A stretch of DNA of 64,000 bases from CAYLLD01 sp964425135 (lineage in GTDB: Bacteria > Pseudomonadota > Alphaproteobacteria > Rhodobacterales > Rhodobacteraceae). The position numbers and the translations under genes are program-made. Where the stretch lies: positions 48,778 to 112,777 of the forward strand of contig CAYRKW010000002.1 in the NCBI GenBank assembly GCA_964425135.1. Direction: 5' to 3'. The notes beneath the pieces are model-generated. The model saw nothing but the letters and a program-made list of their open reading frames with translations, had not been told where the DNA came from and did no database searches. Shown in pieces: positions 42,079 through 50,980 of the stretch (position 1 is its first letter; each line of letters begins with the position of its first letter).

Positions 42079-43533
42079 ATGAGTATTTCATCCGCATTTG
42101 CCAATGCCACTTCCGGATTGCGCGCCTCCTCGACGATGGTCGATGTGATTGCGCGCAATATCGCGAATGCAATGACCGATGGCCATGCACGCACGCAGGT
42201 TCAACTCAATGCTCAAACGCTCGGTGGCGTGGGGAAGGGCGTTCAGGTCACCGAAATCATCAAGGCGGAGGATCGTATTGCAACGAGCCTTCGCCGCGCA
42301 GGTGATGCTGATGCCGGGCGTGTCGATGCGATTGAAACACATTCAGTGCGTATGGCTGACGTCTTTGGCGCGCCCTCGGATGTGGATGGTCTTGTCAGTT
42401 ATATGACCGCATTTGATGTGGCTCTTATCGCGGCGGCCAATGATCCTAGCGACACGCAAGGATTGAAAAATGTGGCGCAGTCAGCGCAGGACGCTGCAAC
42501 AAAGATCAATCAGATCAGCACGCAGGCCAACACGATACGCAGTGACGCTGATGCAGAAATTGCGCTGACAGTTGCGTCGTTGAATGCAAAGCTCGAACGC
42601 ATTGATGCGCTCAATCTCGAAATTGCCAAACGGTTCAATTCCGGTGACACCACCGGTCTGCGGGACCAGCGGCAAGCCTCGATTGATGAAATTTCAGGCT
42701 TCACAACACTGAATATTGTACCGCGAGATAGGGGTGAGATTGCTATTTTCACCGCCGATGGGGGCGTTTTGCTGGATCAAAAACCAAGCGTGATTGGTTT
42801 TGCTCCGTCCTTTCCCATCGATCAAACCACAACACTTGCGAATGGTGCGCTCTCGGGCCTGGCGATCAACGGTCGCGATGCACATGGATCTGACGGCTAC
42901 GGATTGCTCACTGGGGGTAAAATCGAAGGGTTGTTTCAGGTTCGCGATACGCTTATTCCCAACCAACAAGCGCAATTGGACAATATCGCAGAAGACCTTA
43001 TTCAGCGTTTCCAATCCGCGAGCGTTGATCCAACACTTGGCGCGACCGATGCCGGACTGCTGACCGATGGTGGCGCATTCTATGATCCGCTCAATAAAGT
43101 CGGAATTGCGAGCCGGATCGAACTGAATTCTCTTGTTGATCCAGCGGGCGGCGATGTCTGGCGGTTGCGTGACGGACTGAACGCGCTTGCGCAAGGACCA
43201 GCGCAAGACAATAGTATTTTGAGTGCTATGTCGGATGCTTTCAATGCGCTAACACCGGTGGTCACCACATCTGGGAGCACCACTTCGATGAGAGCGTTTG
43301 GCTATGCTTCCGATACTGTGTCGGCGTTTGCATTTGAGTCTGCTCAACTCACCGCAGACAAAAGCGCAGTTCAGTCGAAGCTAAATGTCCTGCGCGACAA
43401 TGAAATGACCCGCATCGGGGTCGATACGGATGCGCAGATGCAATCCCTGATCCTTACCGAAAAAATCTACGCCGCGAACGCAAAAGTGATCACCAGCGCG
43501 CAGCAAATGCTCGATCAATTACTGAGGATTTAA
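42079..43533 (+). CDS. flgK: Flagellar hook-associated protein 1 FlgK
   Basis: Links hook to filament. The 484-residue product has the conserved N-terminal SSAFANATSGLRASSTMVDV then IARNIANAMTDGHARTQV, and the C-terminal QSLILTEKIYAANAKVITSA then QQMLDQLLRI that forms the coiled coil with its N-terminus. It is 16 bases from flgE and 1 base from flgL, so all belong to one operon. Length is within the family's range for alphaproteobacteria. Confidence 0.95.
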   Translation: MSISSAFANATSGLRASSTMVDVIARNIANAMTDGHARTQVQLNAQTLGGVGKGVQVTEIIKAEDRIATSLRRAGDADAGRVDAIETHSVRMADVFGAPSDVDGLVSYMTAFDVALIAAANDPSDTQGLKNVAQSAQDAATKINQISTQANTIRSDADAEIALTVASLNAKLERIDALNLEIAKRFNSGDTTGLRDQRQASIDEISGFTTLNIVPRDRGEIAIFTADGGVLLDQKPSVIGFAPSFPIDQTTTLANGALSGLAINGRDAHGSDGYGLLTGGKIEGLFQVRDTLIPNQQAQLDNIAEDLIQRFQSASVDPTLGATDAGLLTDGGAFYDPLNKVGIASRIELNSLVDPAGGDVWRLRDGLNALAQGPAQDNSILSAMSDAFNALTPVVTTSGSTTSMRAFGYASDTVSAFAFESAQLTADKSAVQSKLNVLRDNEMTRIGVDTDAQMQSLILTEKIYAANAKVITSAQQMLDQLLRI

Positions 43534-43534
43534 G

Positions 43535-44539
43535 ATGAGTTTTGTTTCCAATCATAGCGATTTGGCGAGCAGTCTGCGCATTGCACAATCGGTCAGTAAA
43601 GCCCGTGTTGCCTTTGAAAAAGCAGGGCTGGAGTTGTCAACCGGCGTCAAATCGGATGCAGATCTTGCGCGTACGGGGGCTTATAATTCTGTTTTTGCGA
43701 TCGACAATCTGCTTTTACGCAACGCGACATACGCGTCTGCTATCACGAGTGCCTCGGCTAAGCTGACAGCGCAAACGGCTGCGCTCGAAAAACTGAGTGC
43801 TAACACAACCGATATTGCTGGGGATGTTCTGGCTTTCCTTGATATGGGCGGCCCCAACTATCCGACAACCGATGCAAAAAGTGCCTTTGACAATCTGGTG
43901 CGCGAATTAAACGGGCATGTTACAGGCGAAGCTTTGTTTTCGGGAACTGCGACTGACCAATTGGCGATACCTGATGGGGAGACGCTGTATTCTGATCTCA
44001 TGGCGTTGATTGACGGCTCGGCTGATGCGGCAAGCGCGATTGCTGCAGTTGATTCATATATGTTTGCGGCAGGCGGCGCGTTTGAGACAGGCGTCTACGG
44101 CGGATCGACGAACGCTATTTCTGGTATCAGTATCTCGGAAACCACAAAAGTCTCAATTGATACACGCGCCGACGATCCAGCGCTGCGACGTGCACTTAAG
44201 AATTTTGCAATAATTGGTGCGGTGGAGCAGGGGTCATTTGCGGCCAACGCATCAGAGAAAAAAGCCTTACTTGAAGCTGCTGCGACAGATGCTTTGTCCA
44301 ACACATCCGCTGTTATCGAATTGGCAACCAATATTGGCTATCAGCTTGAGAGATTGGCTGTGCAGGAAACCCGAAATTCGACGCATCGGTATGAGACGAC
44401 GATATTCCGAAACCAGATCACTTCAGTTGATCAGTATGAAGCCGCCAGTCGTGTGACCCAATTGGAGACTCAGCTCACTTCGATTTTCACTGTTGTATCG
44501 CGTGCGCAAAATCTAACATTGACGAATTTCTTGCGATAA
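43535..44539 (+). CDS. flgL: Flagellar hook-associated protein 3 FlgL
   Basis: Second junction protein between hook and filament. The 334-residue product is flagellin-like at both ends: the N-terminal SLRIAQSVSKARVAFEKAGL then ELSTGVKSDADLARTGAY, and the C-terminal helix around DQYEAASRVTQLETQLTSIF. The middle is a variable domain. It starts one base after the flgK stop, so coupling is likely. Confidence 0.93.
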   Translation: MSFVSNHSDLASSLRIAQSVSKARVAFEKAGLELSTGVKSDADLARTGAYNSVFAIDNLLLRNATYASAITSASAKLTAQTAALEKLSANTTDIAGDVLAFLDMGGPNYPTTDAKSAFDNLVRELNGHVTGEALFSGTATDQLAIPDGETLYSDLMALIDGSADAASAIAAVDSYMFAAGGAFETGVYGGSTNAISGISISETTKVSIDTRADDPALRRALKNFAIIGAVEQGSFAANASEKKALLEAAATDALSNTSAVIELATNIGYQLERLAVQETRNSTHRYETTIFRNQITSVDQYEAASRVTQLETQLTSIFTVVSRAQNLTLTNFLR

Positions 44540-44557
44540 ATCCAAAAAGGATAATCC

Positions 44558-45700
44558 GTGACGCCTGCTGAGAAACGTAACCAACGGACATCGACAATTG
44601 GCCGATTTTGGACGTTCGTTCTGATTTTGTTTGGACTATGCGAGGTGGCTTCGGCCAACTCAGTACGTATTCGCGATTTGGTTGAGTTTGATGGTGTGCG
44701 CGGTAACGACCTTGTGGGATATGGACTTGTCGTCGGATTGAATGGCACCGGAGACGGGTTTCGAAATTCGCCGTTTACGGAAGAGGCGTTGACCAGTTTG
44801 CTTGAAAGACTTGGGGTAAATGTTGCGGGTGAGGATTTCAAACCAAAGAACGTTGCCGCTGTTCTTGTGACGGCAACACTGCCGCCGTTTTCACGCGCGG
44901 GAGGGAAGATTGACGTCAATGTGTCAGCAATTGGAGACGCTAAAAGCCTTCGTGGCGGGACTCTGGTGATGACACCGCTCAATGCAGCAGATGGTGAGAT
45001 TTACGCGGTGGCGCAGGGTGGCTTAATTGCCGGCGGCATCACGGGAGAAGGAGATGCCGAATCAATCACTCAGGGCGTTCCTACTGCTGGAGTGATACCT
45101 TCGGGCGCGCGCATCGAGCGCGAAATTGCGTTTGCGCTCGGGGATCTGAAGCACATGCGTCTTGCTTTGCGCGATGCGGATTTCACTACGGCCCTGCGCA
45201 TCGAAACGGCGATTAACGCGCAGGTCGGGGAGCCGATTGCTACTATGTTAGATAGTGGGACGGTGCAGCTCCGCATCAATCACGAACCGGGGCTTAGTCC
45301 AGCGCGCATGCTGGCGATGATCGAGAACATACAAGTCGAACCGCAACAAAAAGCGCGCGTTGTGGTGGATCAGCGGTCGGGAACCATCGTTCTGGGGCAA
45401 TCGGTGCAAATTTCGCAAGTGGCAGTAACAAAAGGGGCGATTACGGTGCGAGTGAGTGAACAAGCAATCGTATCTCAGCCCAATCCATTTGCTGATGGTG
45501 AGACGATCATTGTGCCACGTTCGCTGGTCGATATCGAAGAAGATGAAGCGGCGGGCTTTGTTGAAATTGCCGAAGCGACGACATTGCCCGAAGTGGTGGA
45601 TGGTCTTAATGCGTTGGGCGTAAGCTCCGGCGATGTAATTGACATTCTCAAATCAATAAAGGCAGCCGGTGCTTTGCACGCGGAATTTATTGTTCAGTGA
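44558..45700 (+). CDS. flgI: Flagellar P-ring protein FlgI
   Basis: Periplasmic P-ring subunit around the flagellar rod. The 380-residue product has a signal peptide (about 15-34, ending EVASAN-type) and then the family's start VRIRDLVEFDGVRGNDLVGY followed by GLVVGLNGTGD. Further segments are RIEREIAFALGDLKHMRLAL, INHEPGLSPARMLAMIENIQ and VIDILKSIKAAGALHAEFIV. The GTG start at 44558 follows flgL by 18 bases. The next feature is a tRNA on the other strand, so this is the end of the flagellar block visible here. Confidence 0.95.
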   Translation: MTPAEKRNQRTSTIGRFWTFVLILFGLCEVASANSVRIRDLVEFDGVRGNDLVGYGLVVGLNGTGDGFRNSPFTEEALTSLLERLGVNVAGEDFKPKNVAAVLVTATLPPFSRAGGKIDVNVSAIGDAKSLRGGTLVMTPLNAADGEIYAVAQGGLIAGGITGEGDAESITQGVPTAGVIPSGARIEREIAFALGDLKHMRLALRDADFTTALRIETAINAQVGEPIATMLDSGTVQLRINHEPGLSPARMLAMIENIQVEPQQKARVVVDQRSGTIVLGQSVQISQVAVTKGAITVRVSEQAIVSQPNPFADGETIIVPRSLVDIEEDEAAGFVEIAEATTLPEVVDGLNALGVSSGDVIDILKSIKAAGALHAEFIVQ

Positions 45701-45740
45701 TGAGTTAATGGTCGTTTTTTGCGTTTAAATCGATGCAGAT

Positions 45741-45814
45741 TGGAGGCGACGACCGGAATCGAACCGGTGTACACGGATTTGCAATCCGCTGCGTAACCAC
45801 TCCGCCACGTCGCC
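45741..45814 (-). tRNA. tRNA-Cys (GCA)
   Basis: A 74-base cloverleaf including an encoded CCA. The acceptor stem GGCGACG pairs with CGTCGCC, the anticodon stem GCGGATTGCAAATCCGT has loop anticodon GCA, and the T arm ACCGGTTCGATTCCGGT is intact. On the minus strand between flgI and a small unknown gene. Confidence 0.95.
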
Positions 45815-45978
45815 GAAATAGCCAAATAAGAAGCCCTCAGGTAGCGTTCAATTTCTGGTTCGTAAAGCAATATTTTGAGCCCCGCGAAAAAAGAACAAAT
45901 CAAAAACGTGTTTGGTTACCCATCGTTAAGCAAGAATCGCCAAGGTGATCTTGATGCAACAACTGATAGGTGAAGCTG

Positions 45979-46185
45979 ATGAGCACCGATGCCCCGTCTG
46001 ATTGGCCCGTTTATGTGCTCGAGGATCTCATTGGCTATATGCAGCGACAGAATTGTCTGAAGACAGCTGAATTGCTTAGCGATGCCACATTTTCATTTCT
46101 GGCAGAGTTGAACCAGAACGGCATACCGCATGTTGCCTCCAACCGAGCGGAAGAGCGCCTGCGATATCGGAGGCAAATAAACTGA
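45979..46185 (+). CDS. Small protein of unknown function upstream of the isoaspartyl methyltransferase gene
   Basis: A 68-residue soluble-looking protein, not recognised by me. It begins MSTDAPSDWPVYVLEDLIGY and is mostly helical, with MQRQNCLKTAELLSDATFSF then LAELNQN. AGGTGAAG lies before the ATG at 45979; a GTG nine bases upstream is possible. It is 80 bases before the methyltransferase gene on the same strand. It has no signal peptide or membrane helix. Confidence 0.65.
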   Translation: MSTDAPSDWPVYVLEDLIGYMQRQNCLKTAELLSDATFSFLAELNQNGIPHVASNRAEERLRYRRQIN

Positions 46186-46265
46186 GTATGGCTTTCAGAT
46201 CAGTTGCTCCCCGTGAATTGTTATGGCAAGAGAAAAGCGAAATTTCATTGCCAGAGACATACCTT

Positions 46266-46919
46266 ATGGTCGACTTCAACGCTGCACGCACCGCGATGGT
46301 GGATTGTCAGGTCCGCCCGTCTGATGTGACACGCTACAACATTATTGACGCAATGCTTGCAGTACCGCGTGAAAATTTCGTGCCAGGTAGCGCGCGTAAG
46401 ATCGCCTATTCTGGTGCGGAAATTGAGCTTGAAGACGGTCGTGTGATCCTTGATCCCAGAGTGCTTGGCAAAATGCTGGACGCCGCCGCAATCGGTTCGA
46501 GCGATCTGGTGCTCAATATCTCTGCGACCTACGGATACACAACAGCTTTGATCGCGCGCATGTGCTCGGCAGTGATCGGACTGGAGAAAGACGCATCACT
46601 GGCAGAGCATGCCGCGCGTCAACTCGCAGAAATGGAAGTGGTCAACGCCATTATTGAGAATGGCCCCCTCACCGAAGGTGTTCCGCAGCATGGTCCTTTC
46701 GATGTGATTTTCATTGATGGAGCCATCGAAGTTTTACCCGACGCCGTGATCGATCAGCTCAAAGAGGGCGGTAAAGTTATCACGTTGAAGATTGAGGATG
46801 GCGTCGGCCAATGTCAGATCGGCATTAAATCGCCCAATGGAATGGCCTGGCGGCGCGTTTTTGATGCAACATCGCCCCTCCTTCCCGGATTTGCCCGAAA
46901 AAAAGCCTTTGAATTTTAA
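46266..46919 (+). CDS. Protein-L-isoaspartate O-methyltransferase family protein
   Basis: A 217-residue methyltransferase of the PCMT family, which repairs isoaspartyl residues. It starts MVDFNAARTAMVDCQVRPSD, the alphaproteobacterial form, and contains RENFVPGSARKIAYSG. The SAM motif I region reads VLNISATYGYTTALIARM, which is weaker than the usual VLEIGTGSGY, so activity on isoaspartate is uncertain. The gene order methyltransferase-tolC is common in this group. The start at 46266 is chosen over an open frame from 46188 that lacks homology. Confidence 0.85.
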   Translation: MVDFNAARTAMVDCQVRPSDVTRYNIIDAMLAVPRENFVPGSARKIAYSGAEIELEDGRVILDPRVLGKMLDAAAIGSSDLVLNISATYGYTTALIARMCSAVIGLEKDASLAEHAARQLAEMEVVNAIIENGPLTEGVPQHGPFDVIFIDGAIEVLPDAVIDQLKEGGKVITLKIEDGVGQCQIGIKSPNGMAWRRVFDATSPLLPGFARKKAFEF

Positions 46920-46968
46920 AGTTTTTTGTCATTATCGAGTAAAACTTATCCACAGGCAGAGACATATC

Positions 46969-48345
46969 ATGAAACGATTTACGGCAAGGTTGCTGGCGAC
47001 GAGCGTTCTTGTGAGCGCATTCGGCTTCAGCACAGCCTACGCAGACACATTATCGCAGGCTCTGACAAAAGCATATCAATCCAGTCCGACACTTGATTTG
47101 AACCGTGCTGCTTTACGTTCGCTTGATGAAGCCGTGGTGCAAGCGGCTGCTGGGCGCCGCCCAACGGTGACGGCGACAGCGGACATCGGCCTGTCGGCGT
47201 CCGACAATTCGACGCGAGATGTGACCGATACATATCGCGCTGCCCTGAACGCAGATTTGTTGCTTTATGATGGTGGCGCCACCGATGCGGCTGTTGCGGC
47301 AGCTCGCGCAAACGTAAAAGCATCGCGCGCGACCCTTGCGTCGGTCGAACAAACCGTTTTGCTCAATGCGATTGCTGCATTTGTGGATGTGCGCCGCGAT
47401 GAGCGATTTGTGTCGCTCGCTCAGAACAACATCAAGGTGATTTCTCAGCAAGTTGCAGCCGCACGCGATCGTTTTGAGGTCGGTGAGGTCACCCGCACGG
47501 ATGTGAGCCAAGCAGAGGCGCGTCTTGCATCTGCGCGCAGCAATCTTGCAAACAACGGCGGGGCGTTGGAGCGTTCGAAGCAATCCTACATCGTTGCCGT
47601 GGGAAGTGCGCCGGGCCGACTATCCGCGCCGCCACGATTGCCAAAGATGCCAGCCTCACTGGCCGATGCGGAGAGCATTGCCGTGCGTCAGCACCCTGAT
47701 ATTTTGGCCGCACAGGCAAATCTTGAAAGTGCAGAATTTGATCTTGCGCGCGCCAAAGCTGGAGGCAGCCCGACATTGTCGCTGGGTGGATCGCTTGCTT
47801 ATTCGAAAAACACGCAGATTTTCGGTGAGGACAATACGACTGCCAGTGTTGGACTTTCGGGGGCGATGCCGCTCTACCAAGGCGGTCGGATTGATAGTTT
47901 GGAACGTCAAGCACGCGCAATCCTGGATCGCCGCCGTGCAGAACTGCAAAACTCAGCCCGCGTGGTTCGTCAAAACGTCGCGATTGCATGGGCAAACTTG
48001 AGAGTTGCACGCGCATCGATTCAAGCCAGTCAGCAGGAAATCCGGGCGGCACGTCTTGCCTTTGAAGGCGTTCAGGAAGAAGCAAAATTGGGCGCGCGGA
48101 CAACACTTGATACGCTTGATGCGGAGCAGGATGTATTGAATGCGGAGTCCAATCTGGCGTCCGCGCGGCGGGATGAATATGTTGCAGCCTACAACCTCGT
48201 GGCAGCGATGGGGCTCCTAAATACGGAATACTTGGGTTTGGGCATTGAGCGCTACGACCCGAATGTATACTATGATTCCGTTAACAAGAGTCCCTCAACT
48301 TCGCGTCGGTCCTCTTTGGTGGAGCAAATTCGCGGACGTTGGTGA
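46969..48345 (+). CDS. tolC: Outer membrane channel protein, TolC family
   Basis: Trimeric outer-membrane duct of type I secretion and multidrug efflux. The 458-residue product has a signal peptide (cleaved after TAYA, near 25) and the two repeated halves of helical hairpins and beta-strands. Visible family segments are DTLSQALTKAYQSSPTLDLN at the mature N-terminus, DLLLYDGGATDAAVAAARAN and the second-half counterpart AMPLYQGGRIDSLERQARAI. 49 bases separate it from the methyltransferase gene; the PopZ-like gene follows 33 bases on. Confidence 0.93.
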   Translation: MKRFTARLLATSVLVSAFGFSTAYADTLSQALTKAYQSSPTLDLNRAALRSLDEAVVQAAAGRRPTVTATADIGLSASDNSTRDVTDTYRAALNADLLLYDGGATDAAVAAARANVKASRATLASVEQTVLLNAIAAFVDVRRDERFVSLAQNNIKVISQQVAAARDRFEVGEVTRTDVSQAEARLASARSNLANNGGALERSKQSYIVAVGSAPGRLSAPPRLPKMPASLADAESIAVRQHPDILAAQANLESAEFDLARAKAGGSPTLSLGGSLAYSKNTQIFGEDNTTASVGLSGAMPLYQGGRIDSLERQARAILDRRRAELQNSARVVRQNVAIAWANLRVARASIQASQQEIRAARLAFEGVQEEAKLGARTTLDTLDAEQDVLNAESNLASARRDEYVAAYNLVAAMGLLNTEYLGLGIERYDPNVYYDSVNKSPSTSRRSSLVEQIRGRW

Positions 48346-48378
48346 ACCCCACAGGGACACGAAGAATAGGCTAGATTT

Positions 48379-48834
48379 GTGTCCCACGACGACGGTAAAC
48401 CCAAGACGCAGGTGAGCGCGGCAACTCCAGAGCCCTTTGTTCCGACCGCACGTTTTGATACGCGCGATATGCAAGATGTGCTTTCGAACATACGCCGGCT
48501 GGTCAGCGAAGAAGCTGAGCTTGGTACTGTGCAGACAGGCGTCCCACTTGAAGACCGCGTGTCGATGAAGACGCAAGATCCGGTGCAAAGCGTTACAGAT
48601 CCGTTGGTTTTGTCATCACAGCATCGTATCGAAGTTGAGACGTCTCAACTTGAAGACTCCGAGCCTGAAAATGTGTTTTTGAACGGTGCGCGCCGGGACG
48701 ACGAGGCGCTTCGGGCGCTGGTTTCGGAAGTGGTTCGTGAGGAATTGCAGGGCGATTTAGGAAAGACATTGACCCGAAATATTCAGAAGCTCATCCGCCG
48801 AGAGATTGCGACCGCATTGAAAATGCGCGGCTGA
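48379..48834 (+). CDS. PopZ-like (DUF2497-type) polar organiser candidate
   Basis: A 151-residue acidic, mostly disordered protein. It has an N-terminal helix DMQDVLSNIRRLVSEE (30-45), like the M-E-E-I-L-x-S-I-R-R-I-I-S-E motif of PopZ, and a C-terminal helix pair (106-148) with LVSEVVREELQGDLGKTLTR followed by NIQKLIRREIATALK, like the PopZ self-assembly region. PopZ forms condensates at the cell pole that hold the chromosome origin. The position directly after tolC matches what I recall for popZ in other alphaproteobacteria. GTG start at 48379. The homology is weak and needs a profile search. Confidence 0.65.
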   Translation: MSHDDGKPKTQVSAATPEPFVPTARFDTRDMQDVLSNIRRLVSEEAELGTVQTGVPLEDRVSMKTQDPVQSVTDPLVLSSQHRIEVETSQLEDSEPENVFLNGARRDDEALRALVSEVVREELQGDLGKTLTRNIQKLIRREIATALKMRG

Positions 48835-48898
48835 AGCGCCATTTCACGTGGCACAGCTGTGCGAAACAATCGTTTTCGTCGATCATGTTGGACCGAAT

Positions 48899-50353
48899 TC
48901 AAACACCGTTTTGCGCAATCTTGATGAGCTTGTCCATGTCGAGATGCGTTTCCACGTGGGTCGCGAGATCATCAAGAGTGGTTTGAATGGACTGTGCGTA
49001 GCTGCGTGATCGTGCTTCATGCCCGAAGCGTTCGAGAAATGCGTCGCGGAAAGCATCAGATGCGAAAATCCCGTGGACATACGTGCCCAAGATACGGCCA
49101 TCGCTTGAGGATGCGCCTTCAGGGCGGCCTTCAAGCGTCAACCATGCTCGGTCGCAATCTGGACCGGATGTTTCGCCAATGTGAATCTCATACCCTTCGA
49201 ATGGTATGTCATTTGCAGTCAGCATACCGGTGACGCGATTTAGAGATTTTTCGGGCGTCATCAGCGTTTCGATGTTCAGCAGTCCGAGTCCTGCGATTTC
49301 GCGCAAGGTCCCCTCGATCTGATGCGGATCGCATATCGTTTTACCCATCATTTGATAGCCACCGCATAGGCCCAGAACGTGACCGCCCCGCCGAATATGC
49401 GCGGCGATATCGATATCCCAGCCTTGATCTTTCACGAATTGGGTCTCGGCGATGGTGGATTTACTGCCCGCCAGGATCACAAGGGTTGCATCGCCGGGTA
49501 TGGGCGTTCCCGCCGGGATCATTTCCACCTGAACGCCTGGCTCGGATTTGAGCGGGTCGAGATCGTCGAAATTCGCGATGCGCGAGAGCTTGGGGACCGC
49601 GATTTTGATCGGACCATCGCCTGCGCTTTGGATGTCGAGCGCGTCTTCAGCCGGCAACAATCCAGCCTTGTCAAACCATGGGACAACACCAAGCGCGGTC
49701 CAACCTGTGAGCTCTGCGATCGTGGCTTCGCCTTCTTCAAAGAGCGAGACATCACCGCGAAATTTGTTGATCGCAAATCCTTTAATGAGCGCGCGGTCGG
49801 GGGAGGGCAGTACCGTGTGCGTGCCGACGACTTGTGCGATGACACCGCCACGGTCGATATCGCCGATGAGTGCAACCGGAATTCTTGCGGCCTCGGCAAA
49901 TCCCAGATTGGCGATATCGCCTGTGCGTAGATTTGTTTCAGCAGGGCTGCCAGCGCCCTCGACAACGATAAAATCGAATTGATTGGCGAGGATTTGATAG
50001 CTTTCGAGCACATCGGCCAGTAAATCGGGTTTGAGTTTGGCATAATCGCGGGCTTTGGCGGTTGTCAGACGCTTTCCACGGACAACAACTTGCGCGCCGG
50101 TCTCGCTTTCGGGTTTGAGCAAAACCGGGTTCATGTGAACGCTGGATTCAATGCCGGCGGCGTGCGCTTGCAGAGCTTGCGCGCGTCCGATTTCGCCGCC
50201 ATCAGCCGTTACGGCGGCATTGTTAGACATGTTCTGTGGCTTGAACGGTGCCGCCGAATAGCCCCGCCGGACAAGCGCGCGCAAAATTCCTGCGGTCAGG
50301 ACCGATTTGCCGACATTCGAGCCGGTGCCTTGAATCATGATAGACAACGCCAT
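48899..50353 (-). CDS. cobQ: Adenosylcobyric acid synthase CobQ
   Basis: Amidates four side chains of the corrin ring with glutamine and ATP. The 484-residue product has the N-terminal P-loop domain (MIQGTGSNVGKSVLTAG at 6-22) and the C-terminal class I glutaminase domain with the cysteine nucleophile in LGLCGGYQMMG and the histidine in YVHGIF. It stands alone on the minus strand, away from cobS/cobT at 31.9-33.8 kb, so the cobalamin genes are dispersed. Confidence 0.95.
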   Translation of the reverse strand: MALSIMIQGTGSNVGKSVLTAGILRALVRRGYSAAPFKPQNMSNNAAVTADGGEIGRAQALQAHAAGIESSVHMNPVLLKPESETGAQVVVRGKRLTTAKARDYAKLKPDLLADVLESYQILANQFDFIVVEGAGSPAETNLRTGDIANLGFAEAARIPVALIGDIDRGGVIAQVVGTHTVLPSPDRALIKGFAINKFRGDVSLFEEGEATIAELTGWTALGVVPWFDKAGLLPAEDALDIQSAGDGPIKIAVPKLSRIANFDDLDPLKSEPGVQVEMIPAGTPIPGDATLVILAGSKSTIAETQFVKDQGWDIDIAAHIRRGGHVLGLCGGYQMMGKTICDPHQIEGTLREIAGLGLLNIETLMTPEKSLNRVTGMLTANDIPFEGYEIHIGETSGPDCDRAWLTLEGRPEGASSSDGRILGTYVHGIFASDAFRDAFLERFGHEARSRSYAQSIQTTLDDLATHVETHLDMDKLIKIAQNGV

Positions 50354-50401
50354 GCGCGCATCTATGCTCTAACCCAGCGGTCAATTCCAGCGAACAGTTT
50401 T

Positions 50402-50980
50402 ATGAATACACCGGCACATTTGATTTTCGGCGCAGCGCTGTTCGGAAAACGCGACGCCCTCGCAATCACAACGGCCGCGCTTGTTGGATCACTGCTGCCT
50501 GACGCGTCGCTTTATTTCATGGTGTTCTGGAACGGGATTGTTCTTGGCATTGATGAGCAGGTGATTTTCGGGACGCTCTATTTCAATGATTTCTGGCAGT
50601 CGGTGTTTGCCATCGACAACTCGATACCCCTATGGGGTGCGTTGCTACTGGTTGCGCTCGTCTGCAAACTCAGAGTTGGTGTGGTGTTATGTGGTTCGGC
50701 GCTTTTGCATATCGTGTTGGATTTGTTGCTGCATCACGATGACGGGCGGCAGCATTTCTGGCCGTTGAGCGATTGGATTTTTGAGAGCCCGATCAGCTAC
50801 TGGGATCCGCACGCCTATGGCAATATCGTTGGTCCGGTTGAGGTGGCAATATGTCTGGTGTTTCTGATCGTCTTGTGGCGGCGGTTTCGCTCGGTTTGGT
50901 CGCGCTGCGGGATCATATTTTTGGGAATTGCCGAGTTTGTTCCGTTCATTCTGTTTGCTGTGATGTTTGGCTCGCCATGA
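50402..50980 (+). CDS. Membrane protein with histidine/aspartate-rich loop (DUF457-like)
   Basis: A 192-residue protein with about five membrane helices. The start MNTPAHLIFGAALFGKRDAL, GSLLPDASLYF and ALLHIVLDLLLHHDDGRQHF recall the YdjM/DUF457 membrane hydrolase-like family, where such His/Asp residues are thought to bind metal. In some annotations relatives beside cobQ carry the cobQ name by transfer, which is not justified. The ATG at 50402 is far inside a longer open frame. It is divergent from cobQ and overlaps the convergent DUF2235 gene by 35 bases. Confidence 0.75.
   Translation: MNTPAHLIFGAALFGKRDALAITTAALVGSLLPDASLYFMVFWNGIVLGIDEQVIFGTLYFNDFWQSVFAIDNSIPLWGALLLVALVCKLRVGVVLCGSALLHIVLDLLLHHDDGRQHFWPLSDWIFESPISYWDPHAYGNIVGPVEVAICLVFLIVLWRRFRSVWSRCGIIFLGIAEFVPFILFAVMFGSP

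Noticed and set aside
45815..45978. CtrA site (TTAA-N7-TTAA) upstream of the small gene at 45979
   Set aside because: TTAACGATGGGTAACC on the minus strand is near but the second half is TAAC, so it does not fit the full site.
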